Assembly: GCF_900100765.1 (NCBI RefSeq)
Contig: NZ_FNFO01000003.1
Span: forward strand, 405,348 to 469,347
DNA length: 64,000 nucleotides
Direction: 5' to 3'
Source: Catalinimonas alkaloidigena
Lineage (GTDB): Bacteria > Bacteroidota > Bacteroidia > Cytophagales > Flexibacteraceae
The position numbers and the translations under genes were made by a program. Below, piece after piece: positions 1 to 7,837 of this stretch. Within the stretch, counting starts at the first letter, position 1. Each line of letters opens with the position of its first letter. The notes beneath the pieces are model-generated. The model ran no database searches. It had not been told where the DNA came from and saw only the letters and a list, made by a program, of their open reading frames with translations.

Positions 1-2
1 CG

Positions 3-194
3 CGGACCCTTCTGTTGGAGCAGTTGAATAATTCGTACGCCACCAAAACCGAGCACCCGGCGGTGTTCATTTCGGCGGCTCACAACCTGTATGCAGATGA
101 ATTGCGCGAAAAATTATTTGCGTTGGTAGCGGAAAAGTTCCGTACGATATTTCCCAACTATGTGCCCGCCACGCATTTGTATCCAGAACAGTAA
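3..194 (+). CDS. hflX: GTPase HflX, C-terminal fragment
   Basis: The frame is open from the window edge (first whole codon at base 3) and ends at TAA 192-194, giving the last 63 residues of a protein. The stretch VFISAAHN followed by an ELREKL helix matches the end of the HflX G domain, where the SA(K/A) G5 loop precedes the final helix. HflX is a ribosome-associated GTPase that rescues stalled or hibernating ribosomes. The catalytic part lies outside the window, so the call rests on the C-terminal pattern only; another Era/Obg-class GTPase is possible. Confidence 0.6.
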   Translation, partial: RTLLLEQLNNSYATKTEHPAVFISAAHNLYADELREKLFALVAEKFRTIFPNYVPATHLYPEQ

Positions 195-218
195 CCAGTA
201 GTTTTGGGCAAGTCCCCA

Positions 219-235
219 GCCCCGCCTAGCGGGGC
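219..235. other. 7-bp hairpin abutting the tRNA-Arg 5' end
   Basis: GCCCCGC (219-225) and GCGGGGC (229-235) form a perfect 7-bp stem with a 3-base loop. The right arm shares its last three bases with the first acceptor-stem bases of the tRNA that starts at 233. It has no T-run, so it is not a standard intrinsic terminator; it could end the hflX transcript or influence 5' processing of the tRNA. Confidence 0.35.
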
Positions 236-304
236 CCCGTAGTTCAACGGATAGAATAGAAGTTTCCTAAACTTTTGATCCAGGTTCGATTCCTGGCGGG
301 GCCA
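233..304 (+). tRNA. tRNA-Arg (anticodon CCT)
   Basis: A full cloverleaf can be folded: acceptor GGCCCCG/CGGGGCC, a D arm with GTTC/GAAT, anticodon stem GAAGT/ACTTT around the loop TTCCTAA (anticodon CCT), T arm CCAGG/CCTGG around TTCGATT, and discriminator A at 304. CCA is not encoded. It reads AGG codons. Confidence 0.93.
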
Positions 305-331
305 CTCTTGGCGGGGCTATCTACCAAGCGT

Positions 332-586
332 CTAGCGCGACTTCTTGGTTTTGTATTCTTCTAATACTTCTTCGTATTCTTTGCGCTCTACTTCGTGGAA
401 GCCATCGTCGTACATCTCGTCTAACTCGTCTTCAGTTAGCTCGAACGTATCTTTTTCCCACGTTCCATTTTCAAGCGCTAGCTCAATGCCGCGAAATACG
501 TAATCATCTTCCGCATCGTCAATAGGATCGATTTTGCAATACACGAGCCCATCTTCATAAATGCATTTCAGATATAAACTTTGCAT
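332..586 (-). CDS. small acidic protein of unknown function (84 aa)
   Basis: An acidic protein rich in Asp and Glu with no recognised domain. The frame also allows a start at 616, but 586 is preferred: the protein then begins MQSLYLK, matching the start of its neighbour at 748-1005 (MENCLYLK), and the two also share a C-terminal pattern of an acidic run, then G(F/Y)xEV and an aromatic residue. No signal peptide or membrane segment is visible, so it is probably cytoplasmic. It lies downstream of its relative on the same strand, about 160 bases away. Function unknown. Confidence 0.6.
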   Translation of the reverse strand: MQSLYLKCIYEDGLVYCKIDPIDDAEDDYVFRGIELALENGTWEKDTFELTEDELDEMYDDGFHEVERKEYEEVLEEYKTKKSR

Positions 587-747
587 GAGTGTGACTAAAC
601 TCCTGACGAAATCCACCAGGGGCTAATTTTACAGAATCTGCGTGTGTAAATTAAATTTATATTTGGTACGAACACCGTGGCGTAAACCGCTGGCTTCCAC
701 AGAGTACGGCAAATCAAATCTAATTTTACAAACAAAACAAGCAACGG

Positions 748-1005
748 TCAGGCAATTGCACGTTGAAATTGGCCGGTCGCACGTTGGAATTCCGTCTCAC
801 TCACCTCAAAATAGCCTTCTCCGAACAAGTCTTCCAGGTCTCTACTCGTCATCAGACGCGTCCCTTGTGCGGCCTGTCCCCGCCAGGACTGCATGCCGAC
901 ATTTACTTCGGTAGCTTCGAACAGATCGCCTAACAATTTTGGCTCGACGTAGAAATAGACGGAGCTGGAACCAAAGTTACGTTTCAGATAAAGACAATTT
1001 TCCAT
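748..1005 (-). CDS. small protein related to the 332-586 gene (85 aa)
   Basis: An 85-residue protein that opens MENCLYLK and carries DLFGEGYFEVSETEF near its end. Both stretches line up with the protein at 332-586, which suggests an old tandem duplication with strong divergence. No domain, signal peptide or catalytic motif is recognised. The intergenic stretch upstream (1006-1161) is AT-rich and holds no other gene. That two related short frames are conserved side by side supports both being real. Confidence 0.55.
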   Translation of the reverse strand: MENCLYLKRNFGSSSVYFYVEPKLLGDLFEATEVNVGMQSWRGQAAQGTRLMTSRDLEDLFGEGYFEVSETEFQRATGQFQRAIA

Positions 1006-1161
1006 GATTAAAGGGCTACATTATGGTGAGTGACAATATTTTATTCTGAATTTTTACTAACTCGCACGAATAGTAACGGTAAAAGTGCGCTAGGGTTCAG
1101 CGAAGTTGCGCCTCCCTTTAAAAAGTGTAAAAAAATTTAACAAGAAAGGGGTAAGGTGCTA

Positions 1162-1734
1162 TTAACGAGGCAGTTGCGGCAAATAAATACCCAACGATAG
1201 CTGCGCGTTCAGATGCTGGGCATTCCACCCGTTAGCGACCGGAAACAGACCCGAATTAACCCGCACTCCCAGATGGTAACGGTCGTTCGGCCGGAAGAGC
1301 ATACCTAACGCCAGACTCAAGTCAGCACGACGCAAGGCGGGCATCAGTTCGGCCGCTTCTTTGCCTTTTTCCGTCTGCATGCCGCCAATGAACAGACCCG
1401 GCGCCGGACCGAATAGCAAGTCAGTCCGGCGGTTTAGTTTCAGTGAGGCCAGCACAGGCAACGAAGCGTAGATGAATTGAAAGCGTGTACCATTTAGGTC
1501 AATAAAGCCTCGGGTAGAAGCCAACAGCTCCGTATGCAGCCCCGCCACGTAATTGAACTGATGCCGCACAAAAAACCCCGCATGAAACCCCTTCTTCCAC
1601 TGGGCGCTCACCATGTCTGGCCCATACAGGGTAGACAAGTTAAGACCGCCTGTCAGGCCCGAGGAGGTCTGCCCGCACGTGCAAAAGCTAAGGCTTAAGC
1701 ATAAAAGGAAGAGAATGGTCCGAAAGTGCAGCAT
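1162..1734 (-). CDS. outer-membrane beta-barrel protein (PorT/OMP_b-brl_2-like)
   Basis: 190 residues beginning with a hydrophobic signal sequence that ends near CTCGQ, followed by alternating amphipathic strands. The pattern GLNLSTLYG, then GFHAGFF, then LHTELLASTRGF is typical of the small eight-stranded porin-like family of Bacteroidota (PF13568), and the protein ends in a strand. Expected location is the outer membrane. It is the last gene of a leftward run that begins with the kynurenine-pathway genes, 36 bases after the lipoprotein gene. No substrate can be inferred. Confidence 0.7.
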   Translation of the reverse strand: MLHFRTILFLLCLSLSFCTCGQTSSGLTGGLNLSTLYGPDMVSAQWKKGFHAGFFVRHQFNYVAGLHTELLASTRGFIDLNGTRFQFIYASLPVLASLKLNRRTDLLFGPAPGLFIGGMQTEKGKEAAELMPALRRADLSLALGMLFRPNDRYHLGVRVNSGLFPVANGWNAQHLNAQLSLGIYLPQLPR

Positions 1735-1770
1735 GCCTCGTCTGGTTCAAGACTTGAAAATACAGCTTTT

Positions 1771-2328
1771 CTAGTCTAATTCAACGAGTCGGTAGTAATC
1801 AATCATCGTTTTCCTAAATATTTCTCGCTCAGCCTTTTGTGCCAGCAGCGGCGTGCGCGTTCCGTCGGTAGCCTGATGATAAAGGGCATCGCCGCGCAAG
1901 AGGCTTCGCTGGAGTTGGCTGGCAAAGCGGAAGTGATTTTCCTTACTCCCGAAAGCGAAGGTGTAAAGGCCGGAGTGAAGGCTGTCGGGCTGCTCCCACG
2001 CGACCTGCAACGTATCGCTCTCCGGAAACCACCCGTTGGGCTCCACAAGTACGTACGCCTCGTCGTATTGCCAATTCAGGGCGATGGCCAGGTTCAGCAC
2101 GGGGCGATCGGTAGCGCGCGAGCGATCGTCCATCCGATACACACGCATCTGGTTACCCGGAAGTTCCTGTGCTTCGTAGGCCGTGCTGCGTACGTTCCGG
2201 AAGTAAAGTTCCGAGGCATCGGTGGTGCGAAACCGAGCCTGATGTTCGTTGACGTCCCGGTCCAGTTTCAGGCCGCAGCCCGCCATGAGCCCGAACAACC
2301 CAAGCATCAGCCAGTATTTACGCTTCAA
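1771..2328 (-). CDS. predicted lipoprotein, unknown function
   Basis: 185 residues with a classical lipoprotein signal: KRK at the N-terminus, a hydrophobic stretch and the lipobox LMAGC with Cys at residue 18. The rest has no recognised domain. The start is a TTG at 2328-2326 that overlaps the TGA stop of the preceding decarboxylase (TTGA), which implies translational coupling. The first in-frame ATG comes after the basic n-region, so the TTG start is the better choice. It probably sits on the periplasmic or outer surface of the envelope. Confidence 0.65.
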   Translation of the reverse strand: MKRKYWLMLGLFGLMAGCGLKLDRDVNEHQARFRTTDASELYFRNVRSTAYEAQELPGNQMRVYRMDDRSRATDRPVLNLAIALNWQYDEAYVLVEPNGWFPESDTLQVAWEQPDSLHSGLYTFAFGSKENHFRFASQLQRSLLRGDALYHQATDGTRTPLLAQKAEREIFRKTMIDYYRLVELD

Positions 2329-3389
2329 GAGGTTTTTCGCGAGGTTGGAATGAAATGTTCTTCACGCAGGCCGAGCCATTCCAGCGCCGTTCCGTGCAAC
2401 AAGCGTCGCTTGGTAGCCGCGTCGTACGGCATCGATTCAATCAGCTTTCCCGGCTCCAGTTCGCCCAGCGGAAACGGATAGTCGGTGCCCAACGCAATGC
2501 GCTCTGCGCCCATCAGCTTGACGATGTAGTCCAGCGCCTGCGGATCGTGCACCAGCGAATCGAGGTAAAACTTGCCGACATACGCCCGCGGATTTACCGG
2601 ATTGTCGACCGCACAAAGATCGGGTCGTACATGGAACCCGTGCTCCAGGCGTCCGATGGTCGCCGGAAACGAGCCGCCTCCGTGTGCAAAGGCAACACGC
2701 AACTGCGGAAACTGTTCGAAAATTCCGCCGAAAATCATGGACGCAATGGCGCGTGCGGTTTCGGCGGGCATCCCCACTAGCCACGGCAGCCAGTACTTCG
2801 GCATTTGTTCCTGCCCCATCATGTCCCACGGATGCACAAAAATGGCGGCATTGAGTTCGGCGGCGGCTTCGAACACCGCAAAAAGGCCGGGATGATCCAG
2901 GTTCCAGTCGTTGACATGGGTACCGATTTGCACGCCCGCCAGGCCCAACTCTTTTACGCAGCGCTCTAGCTCACCGATGGCCAGGTCGGGCGCCTGTAGG
3001 GGCAGCGTGCCCAACCCCACAAAGCGGTCGGGATAGTCGGCCACTACGCCGGCAATGTGGTCGTTGAGAAGGCGCGAAAGATCGAGCGTATGTTCCGGAT
3101 GGGCCCAGTAGCTGAACATCACCGGCACGGTCGAAAGCACCTGCACCCCAACGCCGAACTGATCGCATTCGTAGAGGCGCCGCTGGGGGTCCCAGCAATT
3201 GTCCTGCACTTCCCGAAAAAAGCGGTCGTCCATCATCATCCGGGCGCAACAGGGCTTGTAATGCTCCAAGCGGATGAAGCCCCCGTAGCCGTAGCGTTCA
3301 CGCAGATCGGGCCAGGACTCAGGCAGAATATGGGTATGGATGTCGACCTTCAGGCAGGAAGAGGTTGAGTCTCCCGCCACATCGGTCAT
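2325..3389 (-). CDS. nbaD: 2-amino-3-carboxymuconate-6-semialdehyde decarboxylase (ACMSD)
   Basis: A metal-dependent amidohydrolase-fold decarboxylase that converts ACMS to 2-aminomuconate semialdehyde in tryptophan/3-hydroxyanthranilate degradation. Zinc ligands are all visible: the DIHTH pair near the N-terminus (His18 and His20), the His of FVHPWD, the His of AFAHGGGSFP and the Asp of GTDYPFP. The conserved RYGYGGFIRLEH stretch after the first motif is typical of ACMSD. The frame continues to a GTG at 3410; the ATG at 3389 was chosen, giving 354 aa. It lies 76 bases after the dioxygenase gene, which makes its substrate. Confidence 0.9.
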   Translation of the reverse strand: MTDVAGDSTSSCLKVDIHTHILPESWPDLRERYGYGGFIRLEHYKPCCARMMMDDRFFREVQDNCWDPQRRLYECDQFGVGVQVLSTVPVMFSYWAHPEHTLDLSRLLNDHIAGVVADYPDRFVGLGTLPLQAPDLAIGELERCVKELGLAGVQIGTHVNDWNLDHPGLFAVFEAAAELNAAIFVHPWDMMGQEQMPKYWLPWLVGMPAETARAIASMIFGGIFEQFPQLRVAFAHGGGSFPATIGRLEHGFHVRPDLCAVDNPVNPRAYVGKFYLDSLVHDPQALDYIVKLMGAERIALGTDYPFPLGELEPGKLIESMPYDAATKRRLLHGTALEWLGLREEHFIPTSRKTS

Positions 3390-3465
3390 CGATTCCTGAC
3401 GCTGTGCCACCGCATTCCCGAATTTTCAGTTAACAATGCTACGCCGTGCCGCCTCTTCCCGCAGG

Positions 3466-3993
3466 TTACTTGGGCTGCACGGGCGCTTCCATCACCGTCC
3501 CGCAGGTATCGCAGGTACGCAGCGTTTCCGACGAAAAAAACGCGTTCATCACCTTGGGCAGTTGCCCCACAATGTCCGACACGGGAATAAACTCCTCGTA
3601 CAGTTTATTGCCGCAGTGCTCGCAAAACCACATAAAACCGTCCATCTCGTCGGGTTTCCGGTACCGCTCAATCACCAGCCCGATGGTATTTGCCGGACGG
3701 CGCGGCGAGTGAGGCACTTCGGGGGGCAACAGAAACATGTCGCCCTGCCGAATGGTAATGTCCACCGGCTTGCCATCTTCGATGATCTTCAGGGTGATGT
3801 CGCCTTCCAGTTGATAAAAAAGCTCCTCTCCTTTATCGTAGTGGTAATCCTTCCGGGCGTTCGGCCCTCCGACCACCATCACGATGAAGTCGTCGTTGGC
3901 TTTGAAGACTTGTTGATTGCCCACCGGCGGTTTCAGCAGGTGGCGGTGTTCTTCAATCCAGGCTTGGATGTTAAATGGGCGTTGTATCGGCAT
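3466..3993 (-). CDS. nbaC: 3-hydroxyanthranilate 3,4-dioxygenase
   Basis: A cupin ring-opening dioxygenase making ACMS from 3-hydroxyanthranilate. Starting at the ATG at 3993 gives 175 aa, in which His51, Glu57 and His95 match the iron ligands of the Cupriavidus enzyme, and Arg47, Arg99 and Glu110 match its substrate-binding residues. The C-terminal pairs C124xxC127 and C161xxC164 form the rubredoxin-like second metal site found in bacterial members. The frame extends upstream to 4080, but the shorter start gives the family length and lies 36 bases after a TAGCTTTG promoter box. First gene of a leftward operon with ACMSD. Confidence 0.94.
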   Translation of the reverse strand: MPIQRPFNIQAWIEEHRHLLKPPVGNQQVFKANDDFIVMVVGGPNARKDYHYDKGEELFYQLEGDITLKIIEDGKPVDITIRQGDMFLLPPEVPHSPRRPANTIGLVIERYRKPDEMDGFMWFCEHCGNKLYEEFIPVSDIVGQLPKVMNAFFSSETLRTCDTCGTVMEAPVQPK

Positions 3994-4028
3994 GAGAGGC
4001 AAGTACTTGCGTTGCAGATGAATAAGAC

Positions 4029-4036
4029 CAAAGCTA
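4029..4036 (-). promoter_or_regulatory. -7 promoter box for the HAAO operon
   Basis: On the minus strand the sequence reads TAGCTTTG, an exact match to the Bacteroidota TAnnTTTG -7 element, 36 bases upstream of the HAAO ATG. No clear TTG -33 element was found at the usual distance. Confidence 0.5.
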
Positions 4037-4114
4037 CTGTTTTTTCGGATTTTCGGTCGGTTGAGTTCTCTCTCCGCCATAAAATGCCTAAACTAGCCTC
4101 ACAGATTATAGTGT

Positions 4115-4903
4115 ATGGAACTTAAACTTAACGATAAGCGGGCCGTCGTCTGTGGCAGCACGCAAGGCATCGGACGGGCCGTCGCGCAGGAGCTGGCCGC
4201 CCTGGGCTGCAGTGTAACGTTGGTGGCCCGCGACGAAGAAAAGCTGCAGGCCGTGCGCCGTGAGTTGCCCGCCCGCGACACGCAGCGACACGATTACGTC
4301 GTAGCCGACTTTTCGCACCCGGACGAGCTCCGCGAAAAAATGGATGTGTACCTGGAGCGACTGCGCCACGTCCACATTTTGGTCAACAACACCGGCGGCC
4401 CTCCCGGCGGCCCTCTGACCGAAGCCGATGCCTCGACCTTCCGCAAGGCATTCAACCAACACCTGATTTGCAACCAGACGTTGGTGCAGTGCCTTCTGCC
4501 CCTCATGAAAGAGTCGGGCTACGGCCGCATCATCAACATCATTTCGACGTCGGTCAAACAGCCCATTCCGGGCCTGGGGGTGTCGAACACCATCCGGGCA
4601 GCGGTGGCCAACTGGGCCAAAACCCTGTCGCAGGAGCTAGGCCCCTTCGGCATCACGGTCAACAACGTCTTGCCTGGCTCGACCGACACGGAACGCCTGC
4701 GGAGCCTCATTGAGCAATGGGCCGAACGCGACGGCCTCACACCCGACGAGATGGCGGAGAAGATGCAACGCGAAATTCCGGTCCGACGCTTTGCCACACC
4801 GGCCGAAGTCGCCGCCGCCGTAACGTTTCTGGCGACCCCGGCGGCGGCGTTCATCAACGGCATCAACCTGCCCGTTGACGGTGGCCGCACCAGTTCGCTG
4901 TAA
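4115..4903 (+). CDS. SDR-family protein with degenerate active site
   Basis: 262 residues with a Rossmann fold: the dinucleotide loop is GSTQGIG (14-20), NNTGG is at 91-95 and the C-terminal PVDGG motif is present. The usual Tyr-xxx-Lys pair is replaced: alignment on the preceding Ser144 places Ser157 and Arg161 (SNTIR) at those positions. A described subgroup of BKR-like SDR proteins lacks the canonical tetrad, and this looks like a member. It is divergent from the HAAO gene, sharing a 121-base intergenic region, so a role linked to 3-hydroxyanthranilate breakdown is plausible but unproven. Confidence 0.8.
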   Translation: MELKLNDKRAVVCGSTQGIGRAVAQELAALGCSVTLVARDEEKLQAVRRELPARDTQRHDYVVADFSHPDELREKMDVYLERLRHVHILVNNTGGPPGGPLTEADASTFRKAFNQHLICNQTLVQCLLPLMKESGYGRIINIISTSVKQPIPGLGVSNTIRAAVANWAKTLSQELGPFGITVNNVLPGSTDTERLRSLIEQWAERDGLTPDEMAEKMQREIPVRRFATPAEVAAAVTFLATPAAAFINGINLPVDGGRTSSL

Positions 4904-5457
4904 TGGCAACCAACGACTAGAGGAGAAAAACAGCTCACAAAAGCGAGCTTATTGGTGTGCTTCTTTCGGCCCAGCACTTGCCTGCCCGCGTGTCAGGCGA
5001 GTGCTGGGCTGGTGAAGGCCATGGTTTGCGCAACGGACGCCAGCATAGGCGACTTTTTCGGCACAACATTTTTAGCTGGCGCCACCAGTCCTAGTCAGCA
5101 TTGGCTCAGGAAGTTAGGTCCAGAATTCGTCGAACACGCTGATCTTTTCTCTGTGTCGGCAGCCTGAAATAGTCGGCCAGAAAGTACAGCCCGGTTCTGT
5201 TCATCATTACGACAGGCTGAAGTTTGCCTCGTGCTACGTTCATCGTCGCGTAGCCGTGCATGCAACGCTATTTTTCCCAACATCAGATTTTGCGTCTCCA
5301 GAAGAAGGAATGGGGCTCAAGGCGCTGAAAAAGGCAATAAGCTCAAAAAATATTACACCCGCCTGCCCCCGTAAAATCCTGCCCCTCAATAACCTTCTGA
5401 ATTTCTTCTCGTAACGTCGCTATGAAACGGCATTATTTCTGTGTCGTATAAAGCAGT
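4904..5457. other. 554-base gene-free region with a long hairpin
   Basis: No convincing gene is seen on either strand; the short open frames here (for example 4952-5167 on the plus strand and 5095-5283 on the minus strand) have no family-like composition. The notable structure is an inverted repeat at 4969-5009, listed separately. The stretch from about 5330 on is AT-richer and may hold the thioredoxin promoter, but no clear TAnnTTTG box was found. Confidence 0.5.
4969..5009. repeat. 16-bp inverted repeat (hairpin)
   Basis: Left arm 4969-4984 (GCCCAGCACTTGCCTG) and right arm 4994-5009 (CAGGCGAGTGCTGGGC) pair along 16 bases with one G-T wobble, around a 9-base loop. No T-run follows, so it may be a remnant of a small repeat element or an mRNA 3' end structure for the SDR gene, whose stop is 66 bases upstream. 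Confidence 0.6.
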
Positions 5458-5766
5458 ATGAGTAACAAGCCAAAGTTCGCAGCGCTAATCAAAGGAGAGA
5501 CGCCAGTCCTGGTCGACTTTTATGCTGATTGGTGCGGGCCTTGTAAAACGATGAGCCCCATTCTGTCCCAGCTTTCCAGTCAACTGCATGGTCGGCTGAA
5601 AGTGATCAAAATCAACGTGGATAAGAATCAGGCCGTGGCTGGTCAATATCAGGTCCGCAGCATTCCGACGTTTATCCTGTTCCGGCAGGGAAAGGCCATC
5701 TGGCGCCAGACCGGAGCTTCTTCTCTAAACGAATTGCAACGCCAACTAGAACCTCATTTGGTTTAA
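5458..5766 (+). CDS. thioredoxin-family protein
   Basis: 102 residues, the full length of a classical thioredoxin. The active site WCGPC is at residues 25-29 and the cis-proline loop SIPTF at 69-73. No signal peptide is present, so it acts in the cytoplasm as a disulfide reductase, presumably recycled by a thioredoxin reductase encoded elsewhere. The ATG at 5458 is the only reasonable start. It is 35 bases upstream of the first of two lipoprotein genes on the same strand, but nothing links their functions. Confidence 0.88.
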   Translation: MSNKPKFAALIKGETPVLVDFYADWCGPCKTMSPILSQLSSQLHGRLKVIKINVDKNQAVAGQYQVRSIPTFILFRQGKAIWRQTGASSLNELQRQLEPHLV

Positions 5767-5801
5767 TCTCTATTCAACCTTTTCTCTTAATTATTTTACT
5801 T

Positions 5802-6743
5802 ATGAACATGCAAAAAAAGCTTTCAGCTTACCTTATGTCATTGTTGGCCGTAGGCTCAATGATTTTCTTAAATTCTTGCGGCGATACCACAGAAGATCCA
5901 ACACCCGGAGGAGGCGCCGCGCCTGAGATTACAGTAACTGTAGACGGAGAAGAAGATCCCGATTCTGTAGCCGCTTTTGTAGGCGATTCCATCGAAGTCG
6001 AAGTTAACATTACTTCTGCCGTAGGCTTCAATTACCTGAGTGTCAAAAAAGGCTCTACCGAGCTGTTCAGAAAGAATAAAGTGTCAGGGACAACGGTTAC
6101 CAGCTACGACACTACGTTCTACTACGTTCCGACCGAAGCCGATACCAACGGCATCGTGATGAACTTCGAAGTAGCAGACGACAATACGCCTACCGCTCAG
6201 ACGGTAACCAGCAGTTTTGTCGTAACGGTTACGGGCATGCGTACCCAGACAGCCGTTCTGTTGGGCGGTAACCAGAACACAACCTACGGTAGCTTCTACG
6301 ACGTAGACGGCGGCGGTAAAGTGTACAAAATTGCCGATGCCAAAGCCAATTCGGCCATGATCGATATTGTCTACTTCTACGGTCCGACCAACCTGGCCAC
6401 GCTCGCCGCTCCCGATGACGAATCTGTGGATGTGGTCTACGTCAACTCTCCGTCGCGCCCCAGCACCTGGGATACGCAGAACTCTACCAAGTTTGTGAAG
6501 ACGGATTTGGCCATGGCTGATTTCGACGCCGCAACGGCCGGAACCATCAACGCGACCATTACGGAATCGGGCGACTCGAAAGCGAACGAACTGGCCGAAG
6601 GCGATGTAGTAGCCTTTGAGACTGCCGATGGACAGAAAGGCTGGATCTATGTCAACAGCATCGATACTGAGCGCGACCCTACGACAGGTCAGCAGGAATA
6701 CGATAACGGTTCCATCACCATTACGCTGAAGATCGTTAATTAA
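5802..6743 (+). CDS. putative lipoprotein, tandem paralogue 1
   Basis: 313 residues with a lipoprotein signal ending LNSC (Cys26), then a TTEDP and Gly/Pro-rich linker, an Ig-like beta-sandwich of about 100 residues, and a C-terminal domain holding SAMIDIVYFYG followed by a Trp-centred segment and a beta-rich tail. The same architecture and the string CGDTTEDP recur in the next gene (6816-7763), so this is a tandem duplication. Likely outer-membrane anchored. No enzymatic motif is visible. An intrinsic terminator separates it from its paralogue, so the copies may be transcribed independently. Confidence 0.7.
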   Translation: MNMQKKLSAYLMSLLAVGSMIFLNSCGDTTEDPTPGGGAAPEITVTVDGEEDPDSVAAFVGDSIEVEVNITSAVGFNYLSVKKGSTELFRKNKVSGTTVTSYDTTFYYVPTEADTNGIVMNFEVADDNTPTAQTVTSSFVVTVTGMRTQTAVLLGGNQNTTYGSFYDVDGGGKVYKIADAKANSAMIDIVYFYGPTNLATLAAPDDESVDVVYVNSPSRPSTWDTQNSTKFVKTDLAMADFDAATAGTINATITESGDSKANELAEGDVVAFETADGQKGWIYVNSIDTERDPTTGQQEYDNGSITITLKIVN

Positions 6744-6759
6744 TTAGTTTTAGTGTAAT

Positions 6760-6800
6760 AAGCCCTTTTCTGTACCCTACAGAGAAGGGCTTATTTTTTT
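6760..6800 (+). terminator. intrinsic terminator
   Basis: A 15-bp stem (AAGCCCTTTTCTGTA pairing with TACAGAGAAGGGCTT, one G-T wobble) with a 3-base loop, followed by TATTTTTTT. It lies 16 bases after the stop of the first lipoprotein gene. Confidence 0.88.
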
Positions 6801-6815
6801 ACCATTTTTATCATT

Positions 6816-7763
6816 ATGAAAAAGTCATCTCTCTACCTACTTGCGCTATGGGCGGTGGGGTTTGTGTTTTTTTTGAGTGCGTGCGGGGATACGACAGAAG
6901 ACCCGGTTCCGCTGGGTGGCGATTTGTCGATTACCCTGACGGGCGATAGCATTACCGACGAAGACTCGTACGACGGATACGTAGGCGATACGCTGTTGTT
7001 TAACGTAGCCGTTGAAGCCGAAGACGGATTCAGTGTGCTGACCATTTCGAGAAACAACACCGCAGACACCTCGTTTTCCAGCCCGGCGGGGCAATCTCCG
7101 ACCACGTTTAACACCACGTATCGTTACGTGCTGATGCCCGAAGACACGGCCGGCACCGTCACGCTGCGGTTCCAAGCCGAAGACAGCAACGGCAAGACGA
7201 CGTCGCAATCGTTCGAAATCACGGCCATGAATACGCCTACCAAGGTCTTCAGGGCGGTTTTGTTGTATGCACCGCTAGGGCAACGGAATTCAGAAACTTT
7301 CTTCGATGCCCAAACCGGAACTACTTATACCGTGAACGAGGTCAATACCGGGGCCGCTAACACATCGGCCATGATCGACTTCGGGTATTATTATGGAGAT
7401 GACGACGATGCCTCCATTGCTTCGCCAGCCGCCTACCCCGATTCTATTTACAACCTGGGAACGTCGGGCAACCAGTGGAACACGCTTAACAACACGTTGC
7501 TCCGCCCGGCCAACATCAGCGCCGGTCAATACGCCGAAGCCCGTACCAACCCACAGGGGATCACTCAAATCTGGAACGCCTCCACAGCCGACCCGAACTC
7601 GCCGAGCGGCGAAGCGGTAACGCGTATCGAAACGGGCGATTACCTGGTGTTTGAATTAGACGAGGAACGTGGCCGTAAGCGAGGGTTGATTCACGTAGAA
7701 GAAGTAAAAGGCACCTATAACCAAGGGGATTACATCAGAATCGAAGTCATTGTAGAAGACTAA
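6816..7763 (+). CDS. putative lipoprotein, tandem paralogue 2
   Basis: 315 residues; lipobox LSAC with Cys23, then TTEDP, an Ig-like domain and a C-terminal domain with SAMIDFGYYYG, a NQWNTLNNT segment and a beta-rich tail that parallels the upstream copy. Identity is highest at the linker just after the lipid-anchored Cys and at the SAMID motif; the rest has diverged. It begins 16 bases after the terminator of the first copy. Envelope-located, function unknown. Confidence 0.7.
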   Translation: MKKSSLYLLALWAVGFVFFLSACGDTTEDPVPLGGDLSITLTGDSITDEDSYDGYVGDTLLFNVAVEAEDGFSVLTISRNNTADTSFSSPAGQSPTTFNTTYRYVLMPEDTAGTVTLRFQAEDSNGKTTSQSFEITAMNTPTKVFRAVLLYAPLGQRNSETFFDAQTGTTYTVNEVNTGAANTSAMIDFGYYYGDDDDASIASPAAYPDSIYNLGTSGNQWNTLNNTLLRPANISAGQYAEARTNPQGITQIWNASTADPNSPSGEAVTRIETGDYLVFELDEERGRKRGLIHVEEVKGTYNQGDYIRIEVIVED

Positions 7764-7782
7764 TCCCGTTCCACGCTCAACT

Positions 7783-7820
7783 AAAAAGCCCTTCCGCCGT
7801 CATGGCAGAAGGGCTTTTTT
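7783..7820. terminator. bidirectional terminator between convergent genes
   Basis: A stem of AAAAGCCCTT with AAGGGCTTTT, flanked by A and T runs on both sides, sits between the second lipoprotein gene (plus) and the OmpH-like gene (minus), so it can end both transcripts. Confidence 0.85.
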
Positions 7821-7837
7821 ACGAAAGGCCGGTAAGG

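Noticed and set aside
4952..5167. 71-residue plus-strand frame in the gene-free region
   Set aside because: Contains the left and right arms of the hairpin, no signal or domain, and no start context; treated as chance.
5095..5283. 62-residue minus-strand frame
   Set aside because: Arg/Ser/Gln-rich with no recognised similarity and overlapping the other spurious frame.
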